Source of the DNA: Adiantum capillus-veneris
Lineage: Eukaryota; Streptophyta; Polypodiopsida; Polypodiales; Pteridaceae
DNA length: 64,000 nt
Assembly: GCA_014529385.2 (NCBI GenBank)
Contig: CM043970.1
Coordinates: 63,225,496 to 63,289,495, forward strand
Reading direction: 5' to 3'
The notes below the pieces were generated by a model. It made no database searches, was not told the origin of the DNA, and saw only the letters and a list, made by a program, of their open reading frames with translations. The translations under genes were made by a program, and so were the position numbers. Numbering within the stretch: position 1 is the stretch's first letter; the number at the start of each line of letters is the position of its first letter. Positions 1 through 12,060 of this stretch are shown piece after piece.

Positions 1-139
1 GCCTCTAAGCACCCTTGTAGGCTCCCGTGCTGATCAATTGGGTTGGGGTTGAAAAAAACAACAAACACACACACAAACCTGCAACCTAACTCTACACAAA
101 TTTGGGGCACCACCTAGTTTTGGATGCGAACTAGGACGC

Positions 140-141
<2 letters not shown>

Positions 142-223
<82 letters not shown>
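142..223. repeat. (GA)n microsatellite inside R1 LTR A
   Basis: About 41 uninterrupted GA units. The same position in the other R1 LTRs also carries a GA tract, but of different length: about 73 bp at 5027-5099, 52 bp at 10222-10273 and 55 bp at 31716-31770. The tract is therefore part of the LTR and varies by slippage between copies. It generates spurious long (ER)n and (LS)n reading frames. Confidence 0.97.
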
Positions 224-225
<2 letters not shown>

Positions 226-463
226 CTCGGGCTGCTTTGAAATGTATCGGCAATGATCAAGCAAACACAATTATATATGTAAGAAAGAGAGAGAAGAGGG
301 AGGGGGTGCTTGTTGCATTAATACCTTCTTACAAATCTGTCATGACCGATCAAAGTAAGATTAGTATTTGTTCAACATAGCTTGAGTAAATTTCACCACG
401 ACACATCACAAGAAAAGCCACCCCAATCACTGTCTTAAGGCCAGGGGAGTCCTCTCCACCCTG

Positions 464-626
464 CTCCTAGAATCTTTCTTACCTCCTTGAGTAAAGCTTG
501 CTCCTTGATGACTCCTAGCCTTCGTAGCTTCTGAGCCTTAGGTGTGGCCTCTGGCTTCAACTCAATTTTGTGTTGAACAACATCTACTCCACGCACATCG
601 GTGTAGTCTTTAGCAAAAAGCCTAGG
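464..626 (-). pseudogene. Ty3/gypsy reverse transcriptase N-terminal fragment embedded in LTR A
   Basis: The minus strand of this segment has an open frame of about 54 codons without stops. It contains the blocks VVQHKIELK, QKLRRLGVIKEQALLKEV and FAKDYTDV. These correspond to the region just before the first RT palm motif in plant Ty3/gypsy polyproteins. The plus-strand element at 26291-26503 shows the same blocks (VVQHHIKLK, QKLRRLGVIQQEALLKEV). The fragment lies exactly where about 1.3 kb of ordinary LTR sequence is missing, in the same sense as element transcription. It cannot act as an enzyme: the catalytic palm is absent. The coding identity is seen directly; capture by template switching is inference. 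Confidence 0.75.
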
Positions 627-2037
627 AATTCAGCAAAACCGACTGTTTTTTCCACTGCACAAGGTCCTTGTGAGGTCCTTCTTTGGATGATTCTTTTGAA
701 TACCTCTGGGAGTGAGCTCACCATGGTGCATGCATGCATTCCACATACCCTTCACCTTATTTGGTAGGTCTATAATTGAAGATATTGTTGAGATCATGAT
801 ATAAGTGAATAGTACAACTAAGAAAATCAAATATTGAGGGGTCAAAAAATATATGTACATGTCAAATATAAATAATATAGGTGGAAAAAATATAAAGGGG
901 TCAAAATAAATCTCTCTCATTATAAGTCTACCATAAAAAGATGAATATTTTTGGTGTTCTAATTTATGAGAGTAAAAGAGAATAGATGTAGGAAGGAAAA
1001 AATCACAATAGTGAAAAAATATACACATAAATAAAACTAGTTTTTTTGGATTTTTGTTGGGATGGAGTTACACCAAAAATAAGAGAAGCTTGCATGAAAT
1101 TATTTTTTATATGGAATAAAGAGTATACAAAATGGTAAGAAAAAATATGGTAATGGTGAGTCAATGTACATAGCATAAATAACACACCATAGGTAGAAAT
1201 ATTTAAATAAATACCAAAATAATTATGAAAAATACTTTTATTTAGGCCCTATATACAATGAAATATTTACACACAAATGGGCCATAATATACTTATATTT
1301 TGTTATTTTTTTATTTTTTTGACTCAACTAGCCCAGTGACTGGCTAGCTGAGGGTTTTTAAGAAGATATGGAAAAAGTCCCCTAACTCACACACACCTAT
1401 ATACAGTGAAATGGTAGGGATAGCCATAGTGTTTGGATGATTTTGGTAGGGTGGGTTAACTCACTATGGAAATTACGGAGAGCCGGAAAACGGCTATCAC
1501 TAGCTGGATGTGAGCATCAAGGGTGTGCATTGAAAGTTTGGGTTCGGCATTGCTCGATACTTTTCTAGAGCTTAAGATGTATGAAAAAATCATGGAATAA
1601 CCTTAAATTGGGTTTCTTGAATAACCATGAGAGGGTAGTAAAATTTTGGGCTTGTGATTGAGTATTCTTCTAGTGCTTGGCTTGATTGAAATTATCATTT
1701 GCACTAAAATGGAAAGCTCTATTTGACATGCATGTGAGCTTCATGAGAGAGTTGCACTAAATGATGAGTTGTGATTGGTTGGTCAGACTTTGTGCTAAAA
1801 CTTAACATCTCTTGTACAATTTGGTGCTTGAACATTAAACATCATTGAAAAGCACTAAAATGAAGATTGTTTGATGGCCAAGAGTGAGCATGAAAATTTT
1901 GCTTTTGTGGTTGATTTTTTAGTGCCTACTTTGAATGACAAAATGTTTAAAAGCACTAACAATTGAGCTTCATTTTAGGGTTGGGCAGGTGTGTGATTCC
2001 AAATGATCCAAGAAGGGGTCATCATTGCAAAATTTGC

Positions 2038-2400
2038 AAAATTTGGCTAATTAGAGCCATTCCAATTGTTTGGATTAAAGTTGTAATGCTAGCTCATAGC
2101 TTGGTCTAAAAATGAAATTTTTTTATTTGAGCTGTATTTAGCCAACTTTTTGAGCTTTTAAAGTACATAATTTGGCTATTGAGAGCCACTCACTTTCATT
2201 TCATCAAGTTGCAGTCATCTCTAGCTCATAGAGTGTGCTCTAAAATTGTAAAATTTATTGAGCTAGTTGTTAGCCAACTTTTGGAAAGAATAAATTGTAA
2301 AATCCGGCTTTCGAGAGCCACTTAATTTTAATAAGTTGCATTATTTTTAGCTCTTGGCTTGTTTTTTAATTCCATATTTCAAGTGAGCTAACACTTAATC
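2038..2400. repeat. Degenerate tandem repeat, about 130-bp period, about three units
   Basis: Units begin with a phrase like TTTGGCTAATTAGAGCC at about 2042, TTTGGCTATTGAGAGCC at about 2169 and TCCGGCTTTCGAGAGCC at about 2303. Each is followed by a TTGCA/GTAATGCTAGCTCATAG-like stretch and then TTAGCCAACTTTT. Divergence between units is high. The repeat lies in the internal region upstream of the R2 LTR. Confidence 0.6.
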
Positions 2401-3904
2401 GACTTTCTGAACCATGCATGAGAGGTGGTAAAAATTGTAAAATTTGCTTATGTAGAAGCTCATTTTATCTCTCGTGGTTGATATGTATGCATAAATTTTC
2501 TACTTTAGAGCATCATGTGCATAACCAAAGGCAATTTTTTCCCTTGGGTTTTTTCCCTTTGGAAAATTCGGGTATGCAAGACCCTAGCTTTAGGTTTTCA
2601 TTAATGTTTTTTGTGTGCATTTGACTTTCAATAATTGGCTTTTGTAGCTTGTGTTTACACTTAGCTTCAAAAGGCTTCTTTTGCAAATAAAAAGGATCAA
2701 GAGACTTCTCTACACAAAGGGGATGCTAGCTCAAGGATGCTCAAAAGAGCATGAATAGGTGTAATCCTTCCATGATTTTTCTCTTTGTTCATCTCTCCAT
2801 TCTCTTGCTTGGTTTAAGTGAAATTTTGCTTCTAAGCTATGGTTTTTTCATGTTAGAAAGCTAGTCATTTTAAAGTTTCAACACTTTGCTTTGTGAAAAT
2901 TAACTCAACAAAAAATTAGGTTTTATGTATGTTAATCATAGGTAATTGGCCTTGACCTTAGGTTAATGTAGGTTCATTTCTTGCTAATCTTAGATTCTTA
3001 GTGATAGTCCTAATATTCCATTCATTTTTGTCATGACCTAGGGCTATGATTAGGCTTTAGTTTTTTTTAGTCCAATTGCCATTAGTATCTCATAAAGGAA
3101 GCAATAAAGATGTGCTAAAAAATGAACCATGAAGCGAAGAAGTGTCCAAAAAAGTAGCAAAAATGCTACTACGGCACATGAAAATAAAAATTCTATGTTA
3201 TGTTGTGTCTATGAGAGGCATAGCGCCTTATTGACACTTGGAAGGCGAGGGGAATCACCTTGGCTCGCTTGGTCAAGGCCCTAAACCGATGCCCTGGGTT
3301 GTAGGGGTTAGCCGTCGCCTTGGTAAGCTAGTAGGCTTTTGGAACACCTTCTTGAGGGTTCAAGGAGCTGACAGTCGCACCTAGACTTGCCTTGGGGTGG
3401 TAGCCTTGTGATTAATGTGCTTTAATTTTTCAATGAATGACTAAATCAAATTGTGAATGAGCTTCAAAAAACTTTGACAATGTACTAATAGATTAGGAGC
3501 TTTTTTATAGCCCGTAGACATGATAGACTTCAATGATTTATTAAGATTGTTCACATAGTTTTTAGGCTAGTAGGTTTATTAACTTTCATTAGCCTAGGGT
3601 CATAATTGATTGCTTGTGTTACATGCATAAAACTGAACTTTCAAGTGGTTTAATCTTCACAATAGTTTGAGTAATTTTTTTCTTTATGTTGTCTAGTTTT
3701 TTACTATGATTGACCCATCTTTTAGAAGCCAAAAATCACTTTCCATGATTCTTTATTTATGCTTCATGTTTTATTCATTCTTCGTGGCCTTTGATCCTCA
3801 TTACTTTTTCCTATGTTTTGTAGCTCAACATTTCTTCCATGGACTTGCTTTTTACCATGTTATTGTGTCTTGCTTCACCGGCACACAAGGACGTGCGCCA
3901 AATT

Positions 3905-3917
3905 AGAAAGGGGAGAG
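3905..3917 (+). other. Polypurine tract before the R2 LTR
   Basis: AGAAAGGGGAGAG abuts TGTTAGCAGC, the start shared by both R2 LTR copies. In LTR retrotransposons this tract primes plus-strand DNA synthesis at the 3' LTR. Confidence 0.6.
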
Positions 3918-4849
3918 TGTTAGCAGCGGCTAATGGCTATACCAATTATGCACCAAGCTGTGGATGTGCCATAGTGCACAATATTTACTTTTCATTGTAT
4001 AGGGCTTGGGCTCATTAAGGAGTTCCAAAGTTGTATGAGTCTAGGCTAGAGAGCTCACTTTATCCCATAGTTGAAGGGTTTGAGGCCCAAAGCTATAAAA
4101 GAGCCCTATGCTTAATGAGAGGTCATTCTCGAGTGGTCCTTTTGAGAACTCTCTCCCTAGAGTAGGTCTTGATGGCCTAGCCTTTGAGCTTAATGCCCAT
4201 GCTTAGAAGGCTAGTGCTAATCACATATAATTAGTGTAATCCTCTCTTAATTAATCTAGTCTTCATTATATTGTCAGTCATGTTTCTCTACTTTCCTTCA
4301 TTGTTTTGAAGTGTTGATCTTCTCTAATCTAACTCTAACTTATGCTAAGCTACTCCGATTAGTGGAGTCCTTATCTCTCGATTAAGTGGAGTGGGCGTAC
4401 TCGTGATTGAGGGATTAGAGTTGTCCTCTGATGGTGTGCTTGTGTGTGTGTAGGTTTAAGAATCCTTGAGCTTAATTTGATTATGTGTGACTTGATTTGG
4501 ACACCATGATTGGCATGGTTGGGGTGGCCGAATTGAATGCGATCTTGTGTGCTTAATCGTCAATGCATGTAATTAGAGTTGTGCATGAGAGACTCCAAGA
4601 TTAGTGTGTTTCACTTCGTCACTTGATGTGTGTAGATGATTGATTGTATTGATGCTTGATGTGCAATTAGCATTCATTGATTTGGGATGATTTCTATCTG
4701 CATTGGAGGATGCACGCTCTTGAATCCTCTCAATCTTTGCATACGATGACGCTCTTGCACACTCTTTGTGTGATGCCTCCAAGCCCTAGCCGAGTCATGA
4801 TCTCTCTCTCTCCGGATTGATAGATTTTGTGGGAGATTGCCTATGCTAT
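3918..4849 (+). mobile_element. R2-family LTR, copy 1, first part (completed at 19229-19243)
   Basis: It starts TGTTAGCAGC. The body is shared with 21836-22719. A TATA-like box (GCTATAAAAGAGCCC at about 4092-4106) lies about 175 bp into the LTR. The LTR is interrupted after CTAT (4846-4849) by the complete R1 element; it resumes after the second CTAT at 19229 and ends CTCCAACA at 19243, one base before a primer-binding site. Reassembled length is about 947 bp with TG...CA ends. It is unusual in having a polypurine tract on its left and a primer-binding site on its right. Confidence 0.75.
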
Positions 4850-5023
4850 TGAGGCGGTCCGGGGCGGGCAACAAGAAGAGTGGCCTCTAAGCACCCTTCT
4901 AGGCTCCCGTGCTGCTCAATTGGGTTGGGGTTGGAAAAAACAACAAACACACACACAAACCCGCAACCTAACCCTACACAAATTTGGGGCACCACCTAGT
5001 TTTGGATGCGAACTAGGACGAGT

Positions 5024-5101
<78 letters not shown>

Positions 5102-7503
5102 CTCGGGCTGCTTTGAAATGTATCGGCAATGATCAAGCAAACACAATTATATATGTAAGAAAGAGAGAGAAGGGGGGGGGGGGGGGGGTGCTTGTTGCAT
5201 TAATACCTTCTTACAAATCTGTCACGACCAATCAAAGTGAGATTAGTACTTGTTCAACATAGCTTGAGTAAATTACACCACAATAAATCACAAGAAAAGC
5301 TACCCCAATCACTATCTTAAGGCCAGGGGAGTCCTCTCCACCCTGTCACCCTCTTACAGTATGTGGGATTTATGGCTAAATTGATAACAACACCCATAGA
5401 CAAGCTATCAAAAACTTAAAAAAAGAACCAAGACACTTACACATCATTGTTGTCCATTACTTCACGTTGGAAGAGAGACGAAGTATCCAAGCTTTGTCCA
5501 AATCCACCCTCCTTGATTCAACAAATGTTGGGCTTACACTAGTAGGAGAAACGATAGATTTCGAACTTTCAATTGAATGATCACTCTCTCTCTTACAATG
5601 GCATAGAGTTCCCGTGCTAATCACCCCTATTACAACACATGCACATGCATAAGACAATGAGCTTCCATTGAAGAGCTCCTTCTAGAGAGGTTGAGCTTGG
5701 CTTCTCAAGCTATAGCATAGTGCTCTTGCTTATGGCTCCCCCCTTTTGTGCTAGCTACACCCTCCTTTTATAGCAATTTTGAGGGCTAGGGTTACTCCTC
5801 TAACCATGGTTGGGTTAGATTTTCAGCACTTATCTAATTTCTTTTTCTTGGAATTTTCAAGAATTTGGTGTGGATAGATGAAGAAGAGAGAGGAGAGAAG
5901 TGGAGGTGATAGGAATTTTCATAGTAGGTTAGTGTTAATAAATTAGTAGAGTTAGTATTTTTATTGATTTACAAATGGAATTGGATATTTACAATGGGAG
6001 TATCCAAGTAGGATACAAATAAGGAAGAAAAAACTCTTAATAGTAGGTAAGAAAATATGGATTTCTTACAATGTTGATGCTCCAAGTGTCTTGAGTAGGG
6101 TCAATTTTGACGCTTGTTGACGGTCCACTAGCTTTGATGGTACGTTTTTTCTCCACTCTTCACCTTCCTTGGGAGCCAAGGTAAGTGAACATGAGTAATC
6201 AATCACCATAATGCTGTCTTTCAAGACAAGAGGCTGAATTTTGTGGTTTTTTTGATAAATATGGGTAATATGGATGAGGAAAAATGAGACTAGGTGGTCA
6301 ATTTTGGAATGGATGTGTGTGTAGGAGACATGAGTTCACCATGGTTTCTCTTATTCTTCAAGGTTGAGAAGAAGGTGAGTAGGGTGCAGAGAGGAGTGGT
6401 GAGAGAGGTGGGGATGATGAGTGGAGAAGTATGTGTGAAAGAGGAAAATGATAAAGTGGAAGAGGGAGTGTGGCTGCATAGCATGGGCAAACTGGGGTCC
6501 ACCAATAAAATCATAGCTCATAGTTCGTAGCTCAAAAAAATATGAAAAAATTTGAGGTAAAAATTCATTGCACGAGCTACAACTTTTGTTTGTATCATCT
6601 TTTCAAATTTGGAGAGCATGTGATCTTTAAAAATTCAACAAATCCGATTGTTGTTTTCCACTTCAGAAGGTCCTTGTGAGGTCCTTCTTTGGATGATTCT
6701 TTTGAATACCTCCAAGAGCGAGCCCCCCCATAGTGCATGCATGCATGCCGCATACCCTTGACCTTATTTGGTAGGTCTATATTGAAGATATTTTTGAGAT
6801 CATGATATAAGTGAATACTACAACTAAGGAAATCAAATATTGAGGGGTCTAAAAATATATATACTTGTCAAATATAAATAATATAAGTGGAAAAATATAA
6901 AGGGGTCAAAATAAATCTCTCTCATTATAAGTCTACCATAAAAAGATAAATATTTTTGGTGGTCTAATTTATGAGAGTAATAGAGAATAGATGTAGGAAG
7001 GAAAAAATCACAATAGTGAAAAAATATACACATAAATAGAACTAGTTTTCTTGGATTTTTGTTTGGATGGAGTTACACGAAAAATAAGAGAAGCTTGCAT
7101 GAAATTATTTTTATATGGAATAAAGAGTATGCAAAATGGTAAGAAAAATGGTGGTAATGGTGAGTCAATGTACATAGCATAAATAACACACACCTAAGTA
7201 TAAATATTTAAATAAATACCAAAATAATTATGAAAAATCCTTATATTTAGGCCCTATATAGAATGAAATATTTACACACAAAGAGCCCATAATATACCTT
7301 TTTTAATTTTATTTTTTTATTTTTCTGGCTCAACTAGCCCAGTGACTAGCTAATTGAGGGTTTTTTTTAAAATATGGAGAAAGTCTCTAACTTACACACG
7401 CCTATGTATAGTGAAATGGTAGGGGTAACCAAAATGTTTGAGTGATTTGATAGGGTGAGGTAGTTTACTATGGCAATTATGGAAAGCCGAAAAACGGCTA
7501 TCA
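4850..7503 (-). mobile_element. R1 LTR, copy B (3' LTR)
   Basis: Full-length copy of 2654 bp running from TGAGGCGG to GGCTATCA on the plus strand. It matches the 5' LTR pieces through their full length, including the block around 6650-7500. It carries a GA tract (5027-5099), a 17-base G run (5172-5188) and no convincing reading frame; short frames at 5457-5657, 6290-6530 and 7008-7193 recur in other copies as conserved non-coding sequence and contain no known domain. The adjacent internal sequence at 7504-7517 is the complement of a purine run, so this LTR is the 3' one. Confidence 0.85.
5027..5099. repeat. (GA)n microsatellite, followed by a G17 run at 5172-5188
   Basis: About 36 GA units within LTR B. 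The G homopolymer lies 73 bp further on. LTR C has a shorter G run at the same place (about 10349-10360), and LTR A has a short GGGAGGGGG run there. Confidence 0.95.
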
Positions 7504-7517
7504 TTAGCCCCCCTTAG
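7504..7517 (-). other. Polypurine tract of the R1 element
   Basis: The minus strand reads CTAAGGGGGGCTAA immediately before the LTR start TGATAGCC. The position and the G run fit a plus-strand primer; two pyrimidines near the 3' end make it imperfect. Confidence 0.6.
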
Positions 7518-7591
7518 ATAATGGTACATTCATGTACCATTTATCTGATCATACAACATGTAGATTGTGTAACGTCTGTCTTTTTCTACTC

Positions 7592-9733
7592 TCATCTTTG
7601 AAGAACCTTTGTTGTATGATTAAGAAACCTTTTGTGATATGAAAGGTTCTCAAAGTCAATAGCAGGATGAAGTGACTGAGTAAACCTCCTCCGTTGAGAA
7701 AGTTTCCATAAGCACCCCCCAGGATCAAAGATCTTGAAATATCTTTCCCAAAGAGAGATGTATGGTATGGAATCACTTACTGATTTTGGTTGAAGAAAAT
7801 TGTAGATTTTATTGTTTTCCATCATTGCATCTATCACTATGAATGTGATATAAAAGATTGGTTGCTCTTCCTCTTGTGTAAAGTTGATGTATCTGCTACG
7901 ATCTTCAAGAGCTTGTATGAGCAAATTCCTGAACCGTAGCTCATAAAATTCATTCAACCTGGGTAGGCTAATCAAGTCAAAAATTCTATGATCTTCATGA
8001 TTTAGGAAAGCTTGATCCATAATTCCAGCTGCTATTGAAAGATATTGCAAATAGTTTACCACATAAGTAGATAATAGACAAAGGTTTCTATTGCTTCCAA
8101 CACATTAGAAGAGAATAGATTTTGGTACTGATTGATGAAATATCCACATGTAGCAATCAACAAGTTTTTCATCTATAATGAAGACCAGAAGCATCATAAT
8201 GTGCGACCTCCATACACCAAAGAACCAAATGAAGAAGGTTTGGAAACATCCGTTCATCACCAAGTATTCATGTCCCCCTCCACTTAAGAAGGTATGGTGC
8301 CCCCGATGAAAGGTATATGTGGATAGAGAAAAAGTTGACTTTGAAGAGGTGAAACCCAATGTGACGATGATTGGGGCTTCAAAAGTTTGGATTTTCTTGC
8401 TAAGAGATTGTCCCATGAATGAAGAGCCACCAACTAAAACACCATTGGAGAGAATGATACCCTTCTGACAGTTTCCTTTTATGATTTTATTTTTTACTAC
8501 TCTCCCATGTTCTTCATCCCCTTCTAAGCCCCCCCTTTGGCAAGGTTGTAACTCCTCACATTGTACCACCTCAAGGGTTGATGGATTACTGTTTGATTTT
8601 GTGAAAGATTTGGCTTCTTGCATGATAGGTTCTTCCATGCTTAACATACAGAGGTCATATCAATGCTTTTCAACATCCTCAAACACTTCTTGAAGATTAT
8701 CCTCACATGGATTCAACTCACACTCTTCTACTTTGTTTTGGAGTTGGCATTCCATGTACACAACCATCTCTTTATGATCAATGTGGTCTATGATCTCTCC
8801 ACCTATGATTTCATCTTCTTCTTTACTCTCTTCTTTTAGACAAGATACACTCTCATAACATTCCATAAGATCAAGGTTACCTTCAAGGTCTTCATTCTCC
8901 ATAGAGTCATGTTGCACAAAAGCTTCGTTTGCTCGGACTAGAAATTGATCCTCCACCAAAAGGTTGGATGTATCCATTATTGAATCATCAATGCCATTTG
9001 AGATATCTTGTGTCAATTTTTGCATGCTTGTGATAAAGGTAGAAGAAAGAGATTCCACATTTGAATCTTGGCCACACACTTTAGCACTTGAATAATTAGT
9101 TGGCATTTAAGTAACTTCTTCAACATTTGTCGGAGTAGAAGGAGACAAGTATGGCAAAGGAGATGACTCCTTGATAGAAACACTTTCATGATGGTTGGTT
9201 CTTCCAGCATGATGGAAACCATTTTTGATGTAGAAGTACTTGTGAAACTTCCTTCAGGAAATAGTGACCGCTTCTTCAAAGGTAGAGGGTCCACTACAAG
9301 TAACCTTAGTCTTTAGGAAAGGAGACAAACCCGAAATAAATTGCTCCATTTTTACATAATCTAGAAATGTAGAACTAAACCCACGCTCTCCCCATTGATG
9401 AGAAAAAGTATCCTCATAAGCATAGTAGTCTTCACCATGTTGTTGAAGTCTCCCTAATGAAGCCCATGCTTTCTCCGTTGTTGGAAATTTAGAGAATCTG
9501 GTCTTCAAAGCTTTGGAAATTTGGGTATACCCATCTTCAATCTGAGAAGACATACTCCAAAACCATTGCTCAGCGTTGCCTCTAAGGCATAGCAATAGAA
9601 AATCCCCTTTTTCAATGTCATCCCTTTTACCAAGGATACGACAAACCATTCTAAAATCAGCAAGAAAATCATTAACATCTTCTTCTAGATTTCCGAAGAA
9701 GATTGGGATATCATCAAAGGTGTAGCGTGTCAT
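7592..9733 (-). pseudogene. R1 Gag-like polyprotein, one frame broken by stops
   Basis: Four open stretches (9733-9254, 9106-8660, 8647-8105, 8062-7592) are all in the same minus-strand frame and are separated by in-frame stops, with no frameshift needed. The parent was therefore one frame of about 714 codons. The first part has the layout of a retrotransposon capsid domain: FFGNLEEDVNDFLADF near the start, then RGNAEQWFW, then a region ending ISGLSPFLKTKV and PSTFEEAV. This is the pattern of the plant retrotrans_gag family. The middle part is acidic (many E/D between 9106 and 8660). The last part, with THRG-like (TFHRGHHTFLSGGG) and hydrophobic stretches, is not assigned. No CCHC knuckle, protease DSG or RT motif is visible. 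Gag would package the element RNA; enzymes must come from elsewhere. The start at 9733 is the first ATG upstream of the capsid homology. Confidence 0.75.
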
Positions 9734-10020
9734 AGTCTCTCAATGCTAGAACCACACAAAGATTAGTTCCAAACAATCATTTGCTCTCATGACATCAACT
9801 AACTACACAAAGTTTTGAAAGGTCTTTCAACATGAATTCTAGATTCTTATGTGAAAATATTTTTTCCTTTCTTATGTTATGCTAATCCAAACCATATTCT
9901 AGATCAATTTTTGTTGCCTTGAAATTAAACTCGGTCATACAAGCTTTCATGATTCATATAATCTACTTGATTATGCTAAAATTCAAGAATTCATGCAATA
10001 CAACAACAATAAGCACAAAG
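9734..10020 (-). other. R1 leader between primer-binding site and gag
   Basis: A/T-rich, no open frame of note. In transcription order it follows the primer-binding site and precedes the gag ATG at 9733. Confidence 0.5.
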
Positions 10021-10042
10021 TCATTCCTCCGTGGAGGCACCA
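10021..10042 (-). other. Primer-binding site of the R1 element
   Basis: The minus strand reads TGGTGCCTCCACGGAGG starting two bases after the CA end of the 5' LTR. TGG at the start complements the CCA tail of a tRNA. I do not assign which tRNA supplies the primer. Confidence 0.6.
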
Positions 10043-10044
10043 AT

Positions 10045-10219
10045 TGGAGGCGGTCTAGGGCGGGCAACAAGAAGAGTGGCCTCTAAACACCCTTCTAGGC
10101 TCCCATACTTCTCAATTGGGTTGGGTTTGGAAAAAACAACAAACACACACACAAACCCACAACCTAACCCTACACAAATTTGGGGCACCACCTAGTTTTG
10201 GATGCAAACTAGGACGAGT

Positions 10220-10276
<57 letters not shown>

Positions 10277-12052
10277 CTTGGGTTGCTTTGAAATGTATCA
10301 GCAATGATCAAGCAAACACAATTATATATGTAAGAAAGAGAGAGAAGGGGGGGGGGGGGGTGCTTGTTGCAATAATACCTTCTTACAAATCTGTCACGAC
10401 CAATCAAAGTGAGATTAGTACTTATTCAACATAGCTAGAGTAAATTACACCACAACACATCACAAGAAAAGCCACCCCAATCACTGTCTTAAGGCCAGGA
10501 GAGTCCTCTCCACCGTGTCGCCCTCTTACAGTATGTGGGATTTATTGCTAAATTGATGACAACACCCAGAGACAAGCTATCAAGAACTTAAAAAAATCAC
10601 CAAGACACTTACACATCATTGTTGTCCATTACTTCACGTTGGAAGAGAGACGAAGTATCCAAGCTTAGTCCAAAGCCACCCTCCTTGATTCAACAAATGT
10701 TGGGCTTACACTAGTAGGAGAAACGATAGATTTCCAACTCTCAATTGAATGATCACTCCCTCTCTTACAATGGCATAGATTTCCCTTGCTAATCACCCCT
10801 ATTACAACACATGCACATGTATAAGACAATGAGCTTCCACTCAAGAGCTCCTTCTAGAGAGGTTGAGCTTGGCTTCTCAAGCTATAGCATAGTGCTCTTG
10901 CTTATGGCTCTTCCCTTTTGTGCTAGCTACACCCTCCTTTTAAAGAAATTTTGAGGGCTAGGGTTACTCCTCTAACCATGGTTGGATTAGATTTTCAGCA
11001 CTTATCTAATTTCTTTTGCTTGGAATTTTCAAGAAGTTGGTGTGGATAGATGAAGAAGAGAGAGAGGAGAGAAGTGGAGGTGATAGGACTTTTCATAGTA
11101 GGTTAGTGTTAGTAAATTAGTAGATTTAGTATTTTTATTGATTTACAAATGGAATTGGATATTTACAATGGGAGTATCCAAGTATGATACAAATAAGGAA
11201 GAAAAAACTCTTAATAGGTAAGAAAATATGGATTTCTTACAATGTTGATGCTCCAAGTGTCTTGAGTAGGGTCAATTTTGAGGCTTGTTGATGGTCCACT
11301 AGCTTTGATGGTAGGTTTTTTCTCCACTCTTCACCTTCCTTGGGAGCTAAGGTAAGTGAATATGAGTAATCAATCACCATGATGCTGTCTTTCAAGAGAA
11401 GAGGCTGAATTTTGTGGTTTTTTTTATAGATATGGGTAATATGGATGGGGAAAAATGATACTAGGTGGTCAATTTTTGAATGGAAGTGTGTGTAGGAGAC
11501 ATGAGTTCACCATGGTTTCTCTTATTCTTCAAGGTTGAGAAGAAGATGAGTAGGGTGCTGAGAGGAGTGGTGAGAGAGGTGGGGATGATGAGTGGAGAAG
11601 TATGTGTGAAAGAGGAAAATGATAAAGTGGAAGAGCGAGTGTGGCTGCATAGCATGGGCAAACTGGGGTCCACCAATAAAATCATAGCTCACAGCTCGTA
11701 GCTCAAAAAAATATTAAAAAAATTGAGATAAAAGTTCAGCCCACCAGCTACAACTCTTGTTTGTATCACCTTTTCCAATTCGGAGAGCCTATGATCTTTA
11801 AAAATTTAGCAAAACCGACTGTTTTTTTCCACTTCACTAGGTCCTTGTGAGGTCCTTCTTTGGATGATTCTTTTGAATACCTCCAAGAGTGAGCCCCCCA
11901 TAGTGCATGCATGCATGCCACATACCCTTGACCTTATTTGGTAGGTCTATAATTGAAGATATTCTTGAGATCATGATATAAGTGAATAGTACAACTAAGG
12001 AAATCAAATATTGAGGGGTCTAAAAATATATGTACATGTCAAATATAAATAA
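10045..12052 (-). mobile_element. R1 LTR, copy C (5' LTR, downstream part)
   Basis: It runs from TGGAGGCGG at 10045 to CAAATATAAATAA at 12052, where similarity to the other LTRs stops abruptly. The missing remainder begins with TAAATAATATAGG at 18597. C and D together give about 2629 bp, close to the 2654 bp of the 3' LTR. It contains a GA tract at 10222-10273 and a G run at about 10349-10360. Confidence 0.85.
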
Positions 12053-12060
12053 ATGAGTCT

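Larger units (their letters stand above)
1..1499 (-). mobile_element. R1-family LTR, copy A (cut by the window edge, rearranged inside)
   Basis: The sequence matches the other R1 LTRs at 4850-7503, 10045-12052/18597-19224 and 31542-34886 and ends with the same GGCTATCA at 1499. Read in the orientation of the family (minus strand), this is the LTR start, TGATAGCC. Compared with copy B, about 1.3 kb (the part equivalent to roughly 5346-6640) is missing and is replaced by 464-626, which is a fragment of reverse transcriptase coding sequence. No polypurine tract lies next to the LTR start, so this is either a solo LTR or a 5' LTR; its other end is outside the window. The right flank is CTAG. Confidence 0.8.
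1500..3917 (+). mobile_element. 3' internal region of an R2-family LTR retrotransposon (degenerate, non-coding as seen)
   Basis: The stretch ends in a purine-rich run, AGAAAGGGGAGAG, directly before the R2 LTR start TGTTAGCAGC at 3918. That is the position and composition of a polypurine tract. No domain can be recognised in the six frames; the only open frame of note (3706-3906, 66 aa) is hydrophobic, short and not convincing. The part 1500-2400 is made of degenerate internal repeats. A GC-richer patch at about 3215-3410 has no recognisable coding content. The 5' limit is set only by the end of LTR A. Confidence 0.5.

Noticed and set aside
3706-3906. 66-codon hydrophobic frame before the R2 LTR
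   Set aside because: Biased T-rich composition and no similarity to envelope-like or other proteins that I can recognise.
4850-7503. R1 repeat as a DNA transposon with 3-bp target duplication and short inverted repeats
   Set aside because: The ends TG/CA, 4-bp flanks, primer-binding site, polypurine tract and gag between two copies show it is an LTR.
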